This document shows positions 26,501 to 36,620 of a DNA stretch of 64,000 bases, in pieces; the stretch's first letter is position 1; every line of letters begins with the position of its first letter. The notes under the pieces are model-generated. The model was not told where the DNA came from, searched no databases, and was given only the letters and a program-made list of their open reading frames with translations. Location of the stretch: contig OZ020486.1 in assembly GCA_963971405.1 (NCBI GenBank), positions 22,281,419-22,345,418 of the forward strand, given 5' to 3'. The translations under genes and the position numbers were made by a program. The stretch comes from Psococerastis gibbosa (taxonomy: Eukaryota; Arthropoda; Insecta; Psocodea; Psocidae).

Positions 26501-28047
26501 ATTATATGAGTAAAGAACAGATCGTGGGTTCGAGTCCTGCCAAGCCCAGTTTTTCTTATCCCCTAATTTCGGCAAGAACAACAGCTGTACAAACGAAAGT
26601 TCCTTAGGACTATCGTGGATTTCGTAGTTGAGATCATGTGAATTTCACATGTATGATGTACCTAACAATACGGTAAATCAAGACTAGAAAATAATCTACC
26701 AACATTTTCCAGTGAAAATGGTGAAGAGAAAAAGCCAGTGAATTCTGTTGTCTGGCCTATAGCAACTCATTATTATTAGAAGCTAATCCAAAAACTAATT
26801 ATCTGTTTTAAATAAAATTGTATAAAGCGTGGGGCGCTTTGTCAGGATTACGTTTCAATTTTCTTTCAGTTCTCACGGACAACATTGTGGTTGGTTTTCT
26901 TCGAATTCCAATATTTTATTCTGACAGCTGTACTATGTTCAGTTCTGGTCTTCACGTTTGAAATGTGTAATATTAGAAGCAGTGCAATTTTAAAAAGACA
27001 AATTGGAATACCTACATTGCATCACCGTAGCGTATCAGCTCATTTTGGAACTTCATACATTTTGTTGTTTCCACGAATCACAGTTGAGTGCCTACTATGC
27101 GATTTTATATTAAATTAAACAGCCTTGAAAATGTTTAATTATCGAGTCAAATATACAACAATGAACACCACAATGATTATAATAATAAATTAGTCCATGT
27201 TCCACAATTTGACTTAATACTAATGTACGTTTGCATGATAAATATATTTATTGTACGATTAATAGGCTCCCGGGAGCATTTCCGTGTAATTAAACTAAGT
27301 AAATTAATTATTAAAGTGACATATTAACGGTAGCAGCTACACCTTCGACTGTGCTCATGTAGGCGAAGCTGTAGCTCAGTATTTAATAGGGAAAACGAGG
27401 AGCACGCCGCACAGAAAACCGAGGTAGAACCCGCTTGAAATTTAAATAGGCCCTCGGGAAATTTCTTGGTGGTCGGTAAAGAGAAAATTATGTGGGTTTC
27501 CCTTAGAATGCATCAATACGCTCCTCGTTTTCCCTTAAAATCCCCTCAAATAAGCGAAGCAATCCTAAATGGAATGTATGAGAATATACCTTTTTATAGA
27601 GAGATAAAAGAACCATATTTTAGTGATGTAGCTCACTCAACTGTTCCTTCTCCGTAGACTGGCGGCAGACATGTAGACATACGATATTATTTTATTTTGT
27701 ATGACCACCTGTATTTATGACGAATTTAGCTCTTAAATCATTATTGTATGTTGTTGTACGAGGGAAATACACGATACTACTGATTAGTATCAATCAATTA
27801 TTGATTGATTGGGGGAAATTTCGTAATGGCACAGATTGTCATAATTACAGTCGCCACTTGCCAGAGTCCGAACGAAAACGATATGTGTGAGTGAAACATA
27901 ATAAAATGATAACCATAAGCTAAGTAAGTATCTTATACTGACAACCTTATGGGAAAATATGACACCCTACCAGACGTTTTCATTAATGGGAAGTTTAAGA
28001 AATTTGACTTTATAGAAGAACGTGTGGTGGGGGTGTTCGAGTGTCCG
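23591..28047. other. No gene recognised; one separated inverted repeat
   Basis: About 4.5 kb without a supportable gene. A tRNA B-box-like GTGGGTTCGAGTCCTGCC is present at 26525-26542 but no cloverleaf fits around it. The perfect 15-bp inverted repeat at 27389-27403 and 27520-27534 is listed separately. Confidence 0.45.
27389..27534. repeat. Perfect 15-bp inverted repeat, 116 bp apart
   Basis: The sequence GGGAAAACGAGGAGC at 27389-27403 has its exact complement at 27520-27534. No target duplication or element ends were recognised around it, so it may be a chance match, though 15 identical bases at this distance is unusual. Confidence 0.6.
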
Positions 28048-28059
28048 ACTTGCCTCTAA

Positions 28060-28424
28060 GGCAAGCAAGCTAGAAGGGTGGTTGGCACGCTTACGGGCCA
28101 CGGCCACTTCAACAAACACATGCATAGGGTTGGCGTGAAAAACGACAGTAGATGCAGACTGTGTGAAGTTGAAGAAGAAACAGCTGAACACATTCTCTTT
28201 GAATGTGAAGCGCTGGGACAAACTCGATACCAAGCTCTTGGCCACCCTAGGTCTGAAGAGGAAACCATCCGATCTAATCCCATCACAAAAACACCAGAAT
28301 TTATCAAAAAGACTGGTGTTATAAGATGGGCGTAGACGGCAAACGTGGAAGCAAAAGACCTTCTAGGTCGACGCTTATAGGAACTCAAACGAGTAGGCCC
28401 CACGAAGGAAAAAAAAAAAAAAAA
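28060..28424 (+). pseudogene. Non-LTR retrotransposon 3' end with poly(A) tail
   Basis: The frame from 28060 shows RRVVGTLTGHGHFNKHMHRV and CRLCEVEEETAEHILFEC, a C-x2-C-x8-H-x4-C arrangement found at the C-terminus of R1/Jockey-type ORF2 proteins just after the RNase H region. It continues EEETIRSNPITKTPEF..TGVIRWA and stops. A following AKDLLGRRL-type reading in another frame is the usual 3' extension with a frameshift. The insertion ends in A16 at 28409-28424. A stop at 28057-28059 and loss of everything upstream show that it is 5'-truncated and dead. Confidence 0.85.
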
Positions 28425-28947
28425 GGCAAGCGTGTAGATGATTATAAACCAGGCTTTACAATTATCGTATTTAATTTTTTACTGCTTCATTCATTAGGGA
28501 AGATAGAGACAAGAGTATGATCAGGCTATTAATAAAATGTAGGCTACACAATGATATGTGTACTGCTCCAGATACTCATTGAAGGTATCTGAGATACTAT
28601 GACCCTAAAAGTCAATAAACCCATGATCATAATGCGACAAAGTCAAAAAGGGAACGGAGAAAGGTTGGAAAATGGAAAAGTCGCATCTGCAGCCTTGACA
28701 TTCAGCTCCGCCCATGGCCACCAGAATGGGACTTTGAGGTCAGCAGTCAGCACCCGATTGCTGACGCAGTGCCAAATCAGTCAACTAAGCGAGGCACACG
28801 ACCCCGATTTTCAATGGGTTTTCACAATGTAGAGAAGCAGTCTGACCTCCAAAATTCATATCATCTTCCTGCCTGATGTAGGCTTACATTCTGCTGAAAA
28901 CTCCTTAGTTTTGTTAAAAAGATTTGACTAAATAAATCAATCAATAA
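28425..28947. other. No gene recognised
   Basis: Spacer between the retrotransposon poly(A) tail and SINE1. The small open frame at 28599-28832 shows no motif. Confidence 0.45.
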
Positions 28948-29150
28948 GGACTTTTTTTGTTATATTACCAAGCCAACCTAGCGGAGTTAGGGCTATAAAT
29001 CCCCCTCTTACACTCAACTAGGAGGGCCCGGGACCGCCTGCTTTACATGCCCTCCGAAGAATGGCTAGAAAATGTAGCAAGTGTGGGACTCGAACCAACA
29101 ATCTTTCGGGTGAAAGTCAGAGTCCATGCCACTACTCTACATGTCCTGAC
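28948..29150 (-). repeat. SINE1 (tRNA-derived), copy 2 (most complete)
   Basis: Read on the minus strand it begins CATGTAGAGTAGTGGCATGG, which contains an A box (TAGAGTAGTGG), followed by B box GGTTCGAGTCCCAC about 40 bases on. The body then matches copies 1 and 3 down to CCGCTAGGTTGGCTTGGTAA, with an A-rich stretch and a TTGATTTATTT-like tail. This order (A box, B box, unrelated body, simple tail) is the pattern of a polymerase III SINE. Length is about 200 bp. Confidence 0.88.
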
Positions 29151-29384
29151 TAGACATAATAGCAAAAAAAATTTAATCTGGTCATGGGGCCCAAATGTCC
29201 TATATATCTGTCAACTTTAAATATATATGTACACATATATATATAATAATAATATAAAACATTAGAACAGGTCAACAGCATATTACAGTTATTGGTTGTA
29301 GGGGACCCCAAAGGATTAACCCGCGCTGGGGCCCCCTATTAATTTATAACATAATAATACAATATAATAAATATTACATTTTTA

Positions 29385-29490
29385 TTCTAAGGGCCGGTCC
29401 CACCATCACTTGGAAAGAGTCTGTAAGGAGCACTGAAGGCTCCGCAATGCATTGGTAGGCAGCGGTGCCTTCCAGCCTCACCTCATCTTA
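29385..29490. repeat. Dispersed repeat R4, copy 1
   Basis: Shares an ordered series of short blocks with 61126-61225: GGCCGGTCCCACCATCAC against GGCGGGCCCCATCACC, then TTGGAAAGAGT.., GTAA.GA..ACTG and GCATTG. It starts next to CTAAGGG, as the other starts next to TTAAGGC. Class unknown. Confidence 0.5.
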
Positions 29491-29995
29491 CTCCATTAAT
29501 TTTACAATGTCAACAGCCAAATCAATGTATTGTACAACATTCAAAAGTACAATACATAGGCTATACGAGCATGTGTAATATGAAAGCGAGAAAATTCTCT
29601 GAGACCGGCAAGTTATCTTCGTAAAAGCTGTCAGTCTAATCCATAGGGGAACACTGAAATGTAAAATTCTGATGAGATGACAAATTCAAAAAAGGGCCGC
29701 CAGAGGAAAGAAGCCCGCCAGGGATTTTGATGAAAAAAAACGCCCGACTATATTTGCCTCTTAATTTAGCGAGCGAGAGAAACTACATGGGACTTCAAAA
29801 TGGAAACTAGTCGGTCCGACACCCTATTGAAGATCCTATCTAATGTTTAAAGAATTATTGTGATTTTACGCTGCCCCTCATAATCCCCTCCCTTGACCTC
29901 GGCTCTACGATATTTGAGATGTTGTGGCCAACAACATTGCCCGGCAGCAGATACCGTAGTTACCAGTATACGATAAAAAAGAAACAGCTCCGGTA

Positions 29996-30183
29996 CAGGC
30001 TCGTACCCAGGATTTAATTTTTTTTTGGGGGGGGGGGCAAGAACAAAAATTTTTATAAATGATAGGTACATCTGTAGTGATTTTAGTATATTTAGCTAAA
30101 ACTCCTACATTATTTATTATTTTTTATAAAATTTAGGGGGGGCATGGCCCCCTTGGCCGCCCCCCCCCTTGGGTACGGGCCTG
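29996..30183. mobile_element. hAT-type MITE with 8-bp target duplication and G/C runs
   Basis: The ends CAGGCTCGTACCCAGG and the complement of CAGGCCCGTACCCAAGG form the inverted repeats. CTCCGGTA (29988-29995) and CTCCGGTG (30184-30191) flank the element, a 7-of-8 match. Just inside the ends are a G11 run (30027-30037) and a C9 run (30160-30168), so the whole element can fold back. At 188 bp it has no coding capacity. Confidence 0.88.
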
Positions 30184-30325
30184 CTCCGGTGTACAGTTTT
30201 AAGGCGGTGGATGATAAAAATTGGAAAATACTATTCGTAGCTTCGAAAATTCCAACATTTTCACGTTAGAGAACTCAGAAACATTCCCAGTCATGAAATG
30301 GAGAATATAGGACACGTCATATTTA

Positions 30326-30709
30326 GGCGCCCATTCCATTGACCGGCTAGGGCTATTTACAATAACGGCGACGTGGTAGCAGACATTCAAGACTTAGGTA
30401 GCGTTTCCACCGACCTCGCATTGCAGATTGCAAATGACATTGACGGAAATGTTTGTTTTTCTTTTTATAGAAATCTATTAAAATGTTTGTAATTAACATA
30501 TCCCATGAAGCCATTTTTTAATTTTAGTTTGTTTTTTCGTGATTTTACTGTATGATCATTGATCAATTTTAACTATGGCATAGAGGAAAATCAAAATTTC
30601 CGTCAATTCTGCAATGCGAGGTCGGTGGAAACGCCACCTAAGTCTTGAATGTCTGCTACCACGTCACCGTTTTTTGAAATAGCCCTAGCCGGTCAATGGA
30701 ATGGGCACC
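30326..30709. mobile_element. Palindromic MITE (family P, arm type D) carrying a nested element
   Basis: Two arms of about 71 bp, 30326-30396 and 30639-30709, are near-perfect inverted copies: GGCGCCCATTCCATTGACCG, GCTAGGGCTATTT, then GACGTGGTAGCAGACATT and CAAGACTTA at the tip. They are separated only by the second element at 30397-30638. Flanks are TTA on the left and TAA on the right, the A/T-rich 3-bp context of PIF/Harbinger-type elements. The outer end (GGCGCCCATTCCA) also matches the right end of the element at 51573-51861. Confidence 0.85.
30397..30638. mobile_element. Nested MITE (family P, inner type E)
   Basis: Starts GGTAGCGTTTCCACCGACCT and ends with the complement AGGTCGGTGGAAACGCCACC; the arms continue through GCATTGCAGATTGCAAATG. 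The core (TATAGAAATCTAT.., CATATCCCATGA, TGTATGATCATTGATCAATT) is the same as in the inner element at 59464-59775. It sits exactly at the symmetry centre of the outer palindrome. Confidence 0.85.
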
Positions 30710-30880
30710 TAACCAATACTTGCCTATAATAAGTAGCTTATTCTATAAATGACTCATCTACTGATGATTTGTGATCATTAATTGGTAAGTAAGCTTAATT
30801 GGTACTTGATTTGACTTCGGGTTTTCCACAAGGACTGCAGCAGTTTGACGCCAGCATAAATTAATAATAAAATAAATATT

Positions 30881-31068
30881 GACTTTTTTTGTTCTATTAC
30901 TAAGCCAACCTAGCGAAGTTAGGGCTATAAAGCCCTCTCTTACACTCAACTAGGAAGGCCCACGACCACCTGCTTTACAAGCCCTCCGAAGCATGGCCAG
31001 AAAATGTAGCAAGTGTGGGACTCGAACCTTCCGGATGAAAGTCGGAGTCTGTACCACTACTCTACTTT
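30881..31068 (-). repeat. SINE1 (tRNA-derived), copy 3
   Basis: The same body as copies 1 and 2 (CCAACCTAGCGAAGTTAGGG on the plus strand). About 8 bp between the B box and the head region are missing compared with copy 2: GACTCGAACC is joined directly to TTCCGGATGAAAG. The A-box side, TAGAGTAGTGGTAC in complement, is intact. Confidence 0.85.
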
Positions 31069-31232
31069 CCTTACCTAGCTCTTAGGTTCCTATCATCGAT
31101 GCCAACACTATTTAGGGTTATCAAGCAATTTCTCCTTTTGGATGTCACTAAAACACACGTGGACCTCTTTATTCAGGGTCAGACATCTTTGAACAAACAC
31201 TTGTAAGCCAATAATACTTATCTCACTACCTA

Positions 31233-31595
31233 CGGGTTGTCCATTAATCGCGTGATGTTTTTTTAACCCTTCCCTCCCCCTTAGTGATACGTGTTGAGGT
31301 TTAAAAGCCTACTCCCCCCACCAATAATCACGTGTATTTTTTAGTCCCTACAAAGAATCTTAAAAATACAGGTATGAAGTATAATCTAATTTTATTCTAG
31401 AAAATTAAGGACCATGATAAAAATGTCATGGTCAAGTACACACTACACACCGCTTTTCGGTTTAGAAATCACGCGTTTGACGAAAAAATAAATACACGTG
31501 ATATCTTACTATACCCCCTCCCCCTTGTGATAATTCGTGATTTTTGCCGAACGCCCCCCCCCCCTTCGAACCTCACGTGATTAATGGACAGCCCC
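31233..31595. mobile_element. MITE with GGGYTGTCCATTAATC ends
   Basis: The left end GGGTTGTCCATTAATCGCGT and the right end (complement GGGCTGTCCATTAATCACGT) are 22-bp inverted repeats with two mismatches. Inside them lie paired CCCTCCCCC and GATAATTCGTGAT segments and a C11 run at 31554-31564. Flanks CTACCTA and CTATCTA are similar but offset, so the target duplication is not settled. Length 363 bp, no transposase frame. Confidence 0.75.
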
Positions 31596-32673
31596 CTATC
31601 TATTGTATAAATGGGGTCCAATGGTAGGGAACCTACCCCATGAGAGAATGGGAATGTCCATGGCTGGCCGAGCATTTTACTGACCTCAACCTCTTCCGGG
31701 ATGATTTAAAAATAACCGGCTGGCGTGCTGGTACAGAATGATGAATAGCTCTGCGGGTCCCCATGACCTGCATGGAAAGCGGAAGCACACCATATATTAC
31801 ACAGGGGGGACAATCAAAGAGGTATCAAGTCAGGCTAACGGAAGGTTAAATGAAAGGGGTATAAGGGACACTGCTACCGGCCGTCCCTCACAAAACCGCA
31901 CCTTCATTTCCGCAACAGTCCAATTAATTCTTCTATTTTTTTTCCTTTTTTCTAAGGTATGGTAGTGGGCAATTCATCCAAATAGAAGAAGGCGTGCTAT
32001 CGGTATGCATAAAGTGTATTATAATAATTCAATAACCTTAGTTTGCTCCTTCCGCGTGAGCTATAAATGGGGTTTTCCCCAAGTGCCCATCTCTGACTTT
32101 CTGACGTTCAATATTATCCACCATATCATAAAATTTTTATGAGAGTATTTAACTACAACGGGCCGCTGAAAGAAAATTTGGCATTTGACTGTAGGGGTTC
32201 TGTGATGTACCTAGTCTAGCGATATGTTCTGTTACAAAGTTACAAAATGAAAAAATTGGCCAATTGGAATAATCAGAATTACTATAATTGATTGTTTAAC
32301 TCTTTAGCAATAAAATAAAATTGAATCTAAATGTCCCCCTCCAGTTTGGACGCAAGCCCTAAGTCTGAGTGACCACGCAGCTGTTTCTTAAGGGAATTCC
32401 GCTGCAGTGCAGCCCAGACAAGGGACTTCTCGAGAGCATCCACGGCGTTGGTCTCCAAACTGACCACAATTCATAATTAAGGTCTCTAGCCACGGTACAA
32501 TAAACAAACATATGCGAACCAACTAGCGGCTGCAAGAGCTTGAAGATCACACTTATTATGTGATGTGTAGAGGGCTATTACCTACTACCCGCTCTCTGTA
32601 GTTCCCCATAGCTCAGCCATTTTTTGGAGTTTTGAAATGAAACATTCAGAAATTAATAACAACAGACAGATAG
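31596..32673. other. No gene recognised
   Basis: Spacer between two MITEs; short open frames only. Confidence 0.45.
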
Positions 32674-33173
32674 TAGGGGTCGTCACAGTGTTCGTGCTAT
32701 CGAGTTATACCTATAGTTAAGTGTGTTATATAAAGTTAAGTTAGCAACCCGATAACCAAGCTAACCAGCGTGCTATCCTAAACGCACTTCCAAGTTGGTT
32801 AAGTGTGCTATTTAATTTGCACTGCGATCGATAGCTCAGGTTTGACCGCCGCCATCTTTGCTTTTGTTGATTGATTTGAAACACGCGTTTTGTAGTATTT
32901 AAATTTATTTGTATAATCTATTATCACAATAGCAATTACCGTAAACACTTAAAATTATAATAACCAAAATGTACAAAAAATGTAAACAAATGTGGCACTA
33001 GAATATAGTTCTGCCACTTTCTTTAAAACGAACGTCTGACTACTACCACGTTGTTTACCCTGTAAAAATATAGCATGATAACTCACTCCCGAGGTATGCT
33101 CACGATTGTGTGTTAACTTGGATAGCACATCTAACTCGATAACTCGATAACACCAACACCGTGAAGATCCCTA
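32674..33173. mobile_element. 500-bp MITE with ~35-bp inverted repeats
   Basis: The left end TAGGGGTCGTCACAGTGTTC continues GTGCTATCGAGTTAT; the right end in complement reads TAGGGATCTTCACGGTGTTG then GTGTTATCGAGTTAT, with five differences in 35 bp. ATCGAGTTAT is repeated once more just inside the right end. Flanking bases do not show a clear duplication. TAGGG-type ends are compatible with hAT, but the assignment is tentative. Confidence 0.75.
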
Positions 33174-35263
33174 ATGTAAACAAAAGCATCATCAAAAAAA
33201 AAAAATCAGATTAAAACTTTTTTGTATACAGTGGAATAAACCTATGTAACCGCACATTGACATAGGTGAACCTGCACATAGCTTCAATAGTTCGCTTAAA
33301 TGATACCGTGCATGCTATATCATTTTCGAGCTTAATGATTACCCCCATTGGGCTGTAAACAGTGTTTCGAAAAAAGAGGGAAATATTTAAGAAGAATCAA
33401 CGAATAAAAACTTGAAGCAGATTCTTTATTAATTATTCAGGTAAACTCTCTCCAGCGGAATGTTAACGTTGAAATATTTGAGACAGCTACTTAAAGTGTT
33501 GGCTAAGCAACCAGCTTATTAGACGGGCCCTTTTCAATGCCTACTTGTAAAAACTCATGGAAGAGTTTGATGTACAGTCCAGTAAACGCCTTCCTAAAAT
33601 CATTCCTCATTAAACTGGCTTTGAGGTTAAATTCTCATTATTTCTCTGGATTAATAGTTGAAACAAGCTCCGAGAAATGAATTCCCTAAGCTTTGATTTT
33701 TAATAATCATTTCTCAGACCGCGTATCTTGTAAATGCTGCGAAAGTTTACACGGGTTATAACACATAACGAAGAGGTATGAAAATATGTATACAAATTTT
33801 GTTTTAAATTTCTGCCTTAAGGTGAATAATTCTTCACCATTTTTTGTAAAGTGAGGTCGTTTTTTGTTTTCCATCCACGATCCCAAAAATGTAATATTTG
33901 TCTTTAAAACAATAGATACTTCTCAGTAGCAGACTATGTACTCCTCGGAAATACCACTATTTTAGACCTATTTCATAAAAAAAATCTTCCGGGGGAGACC
34001 CCCGAGTCCCCCTTACGGTTTCTCGAATCCTTGGGCGCCTGCTCGAAGGACCATACAATAAATATTTACTACACTGGTTACATGTACCCCCAATTTCAAG
34101 GCTGCATGCGTCCATGAGAACGGCTTACCCCTTTTACTTCATAGGTATGAAAACGGGGGGGGGGGGGCAAATGATACACCACCTCTCCCCCTTCGAAAAC
34201 CTATCGATACGCCACCGTCTAGACTATTATAGGTCTGAAAAATACGATAATGCTACCCAATAACGAACCTACAACGAATCTGACGGGACACCACAGACTG
34301 AAAAAAATAGCCAATCCCGGTCATTGCAATAATCGGAAAATGATGAAAACGCTATTAAAATTAAATTATCGGAAGCTTTTTACACTGAATTTGGTAGACA
34401 AAACCCCCTGTCGAATCCCAATAGAGACTACGGTGCAAAATGCTGCCCTGTTAACTTCATTGAAAGCTTACACACACTCTGTCTCTCACCATTGTCACGG
34501 CCAATCCACATGTTTTCCACTAATACGTAATGTATAGGCATATACCGGATATGGTCCGTAATTAATGGAGAGCACTCAGCTCTGCAAAATCCCGAAGCGT
34601 GAAAAGTCAGCTCAGTCATCCCTTATTGTATATATCATTATTATTATTGAGTGAGAGGGTGGCAATGGCGGGGAGGTTTCCACCATAAAAATTATTGGTT
34701 CCCTTTCTATTGGTATTTCCATTTTGTTTATGATCCATCCATTCCAAAGCCATAACATCACATGATGTCTATCGTCTTCATCACCATGTAACGTTTTCAG
34801 TCGCCACCGCGATCTTTCCGAGTTATGAGCCTCCCTTTCCTCTATGAGTCATGAAAATACATGGCCTGCTTCATGCCATAGGCATTAAACTGGATACGGC
34901 CCCCGTCAGCAACACTGAGCACAGGGGCAAAAGGCAACTTTCAAGCATCCTTAGTGATAAGAGTAAGTCGCCAGTGCATTTCGGTATTGGGACAGTAAAG
35001 GGACTGAAACCATAGCACGAGGCACCAAGTTAATGTTAATTTCTTACAGGGGTTAAAAAACAAAAGATTTTTAGAATAACAAGTTCTATTTTAGAATTTG
35101 ACGTGTGGAGATGTACGTCAGGGGGGAAAACCGGAAAGGTGCACTTTTGGTCGAAATTGAGATAATGGTGGCATTCTGTTCAGTTTTTAATTAGTTTTAA
35201 ATGACCTAGCCAAACCGAAGAAAAATAAGTGAGGTTCTGCACAAATGGCGTCGTGAAAAAACC
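33174..35263. other. No gene recognised; possible one-ended MITE relics
   Basis: Contains GGGGGAGACCCCCGAGTCCC and CTTGGGCGCCTG near 33990-34050, which look like one end of a hAT element whose partner was not found, and a G13 run at 34155-34167 followed by AAAACCTATCGATACGCCAC. No gene could be supported. Confidence 0.45.
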
Positions 35264-35413
35264 GTATACACGGGAAGAAACGGCTACTTTAAACTTTAAA
35301 ATTCGATTTCTGAAAAATCAACTTTTGATCACCTTTCTGTATACACGGGAAGAAACGGCTACTTTATACTTTAAAATTCGATTTCTGAAAAATCAACTTT
35401 TGATCACCTTTCT
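35264..35413 (+). repeat. 75-bp tandem duplication
   Basis: Two head-to-tail 75-bp units, 35264-35338 and 35339-35413, differ at one base (TTTAAACTTT against TTTATACTTT). Because 75 is a multiple of three, the plus-strand frame 35229-35447 stays open across both and encodes a 25-residue repeat containing EETATL.FKIRFLKNQLL. No family is recognised, and the duplication is evidently recent. Confidence 0.9.
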
Positions 35414-35623
35414 GGTTTTTCCCCTAACGTCTTCATGTTTAACCTAGGTAATAATAACTTGGTACCTACATTTGTGATTTGTACCGAGCGTCCGAAGTCC
35501 TTGACTAACACAAAGCCTAATGACGTTTAGACTGTTACCCATCATATTAGTTTATACACAGTCTGTCTATATGGGCTAGAAAAACGCTACAGTATACGCT
35601 ACAGTACTCTATTTACACTATTC

Positions 35624-35981
35624 GTTTAGTGCGCATGGGCACACCCGACTTACCCATGGATATATAATGTCTGGTGGCCAACCCCCTATATGCGGCAGAT
35701 GCGGAGTGTCTCTAATAGTAAATCACACTATCGAATGCCCTACATCCGCAATAGCCAGACTTTCCTTACGAAAACCGGACACCCTGCCAAGCTTAATTGG
35801 GGACAGACATGGGCCGGTCACAGCAACATGAAACTTTCTCGTCAAGACTGGAGTCATGGAACACCTATAGACAAAGGCTTACAGTTCCAAACGGTAACTA
35901 CCGACAATAACCATATAAGACAAACACCCTACACATACACCAACTGGCGCAAATACTCGAAGGAGTAATTAAAAAAAAAAA
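35624..35981 (+). pseudogene. Jockey-type retrotransposon 3' end with A tail
   Basis: The frame from about 35632 reads HGHTRLTHGYIMSGGQPPIC, then CGRCGVSLIVNHTIECP and LPSLIGD. GHTRLTHGYLM-type sequence followed by C-x2-C-x7-H-x3-C is the hallmark of the C-terminal end of Jockey/R1-class ORF2 after RNase H. A stop interrupts the frame after PVTAT, followed by NFLVKTGVMEHL, which corresponds to the usual final FL--TGL stretch. A run of A11 at 35971-35981 probably marks the 3' end. RNase H and RT regions are absent, so it is a 5'-truncated relic. Confidence 0.8.
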
Positions 35982-36480
35982 TAGTTTAGTCAATAGAGGA
36001 AGATAACTTTCCGGTACATCTGACGCGAAAACAGCATTGCGTACCTACTTTACTTTTGTAAATCTAGAAAATATAAAATAAATTAACTAGGGTATTTTAT
36101 ATGCTGACACGCTCACGAACCTATTAATCTACAATATTTGGCTATAGGCTAATGCACAAAACATTACATTTTCATGTCATAAATGGTGCCACCTTTTTCA
36201 AACGCAGACAGCAGGTGTATGGAGTATTTTAAGCGTCGGCTGCTAATTAATTGGATAGGTGACGGTGTCAAGTGTCAATTCCGCAGTCACAGGGGTAGTA
36301 CTGGTGTACAGCAGATGCTTTTGGTTTTTTTTACTCAACAGATGTCGCAACCGAAATCAAGCGAAGAACAAACAACACATTTCGGAAGCTTATAGGCTTA
36401 CAGTACAGCAGACGTAAATCAACTTCACCGTAATCCAAGGCATGCCACTATCGACTTTGCGCAAAAGTTAATGAAAACTG

Positions 36481-36620
36481 TTGCTTTTCTATTGTATTTG
36501 TACATTACGGAAAGGAATGCTTTGTCCCGAAAGATTCGGTGCCGAGATTTCCACGGATTTACAAGTTTTCCTCGAAAATCACAAAATATCTGTCTACACC
36601 GCGCTCTGGTTAGAGAAGCG
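36481..36620 (+). repeat. Dispersed repeat family F, diverged fragment (copy E)
   Basis: Aligns by eye with the first 140 bp of copy A: TTGCTTTTCTATTGTATTTG for the start, GCTTTGTC.CGAAAGATTCGG, CCGAGATTTCCACGGATTTA and TATCTGTCTACACCGCGCTC for the later blocks. It is more diverged than copies A to C and lacks the remainder. Confidence 0.6.

Noticed and set aside
26525..26542. tRNA gene suggested by GTGGGTTCGAGTCCTGCC
   Set aside because: A good B box, but no A box, anticodon arm or acceptor pairing at the right distance.
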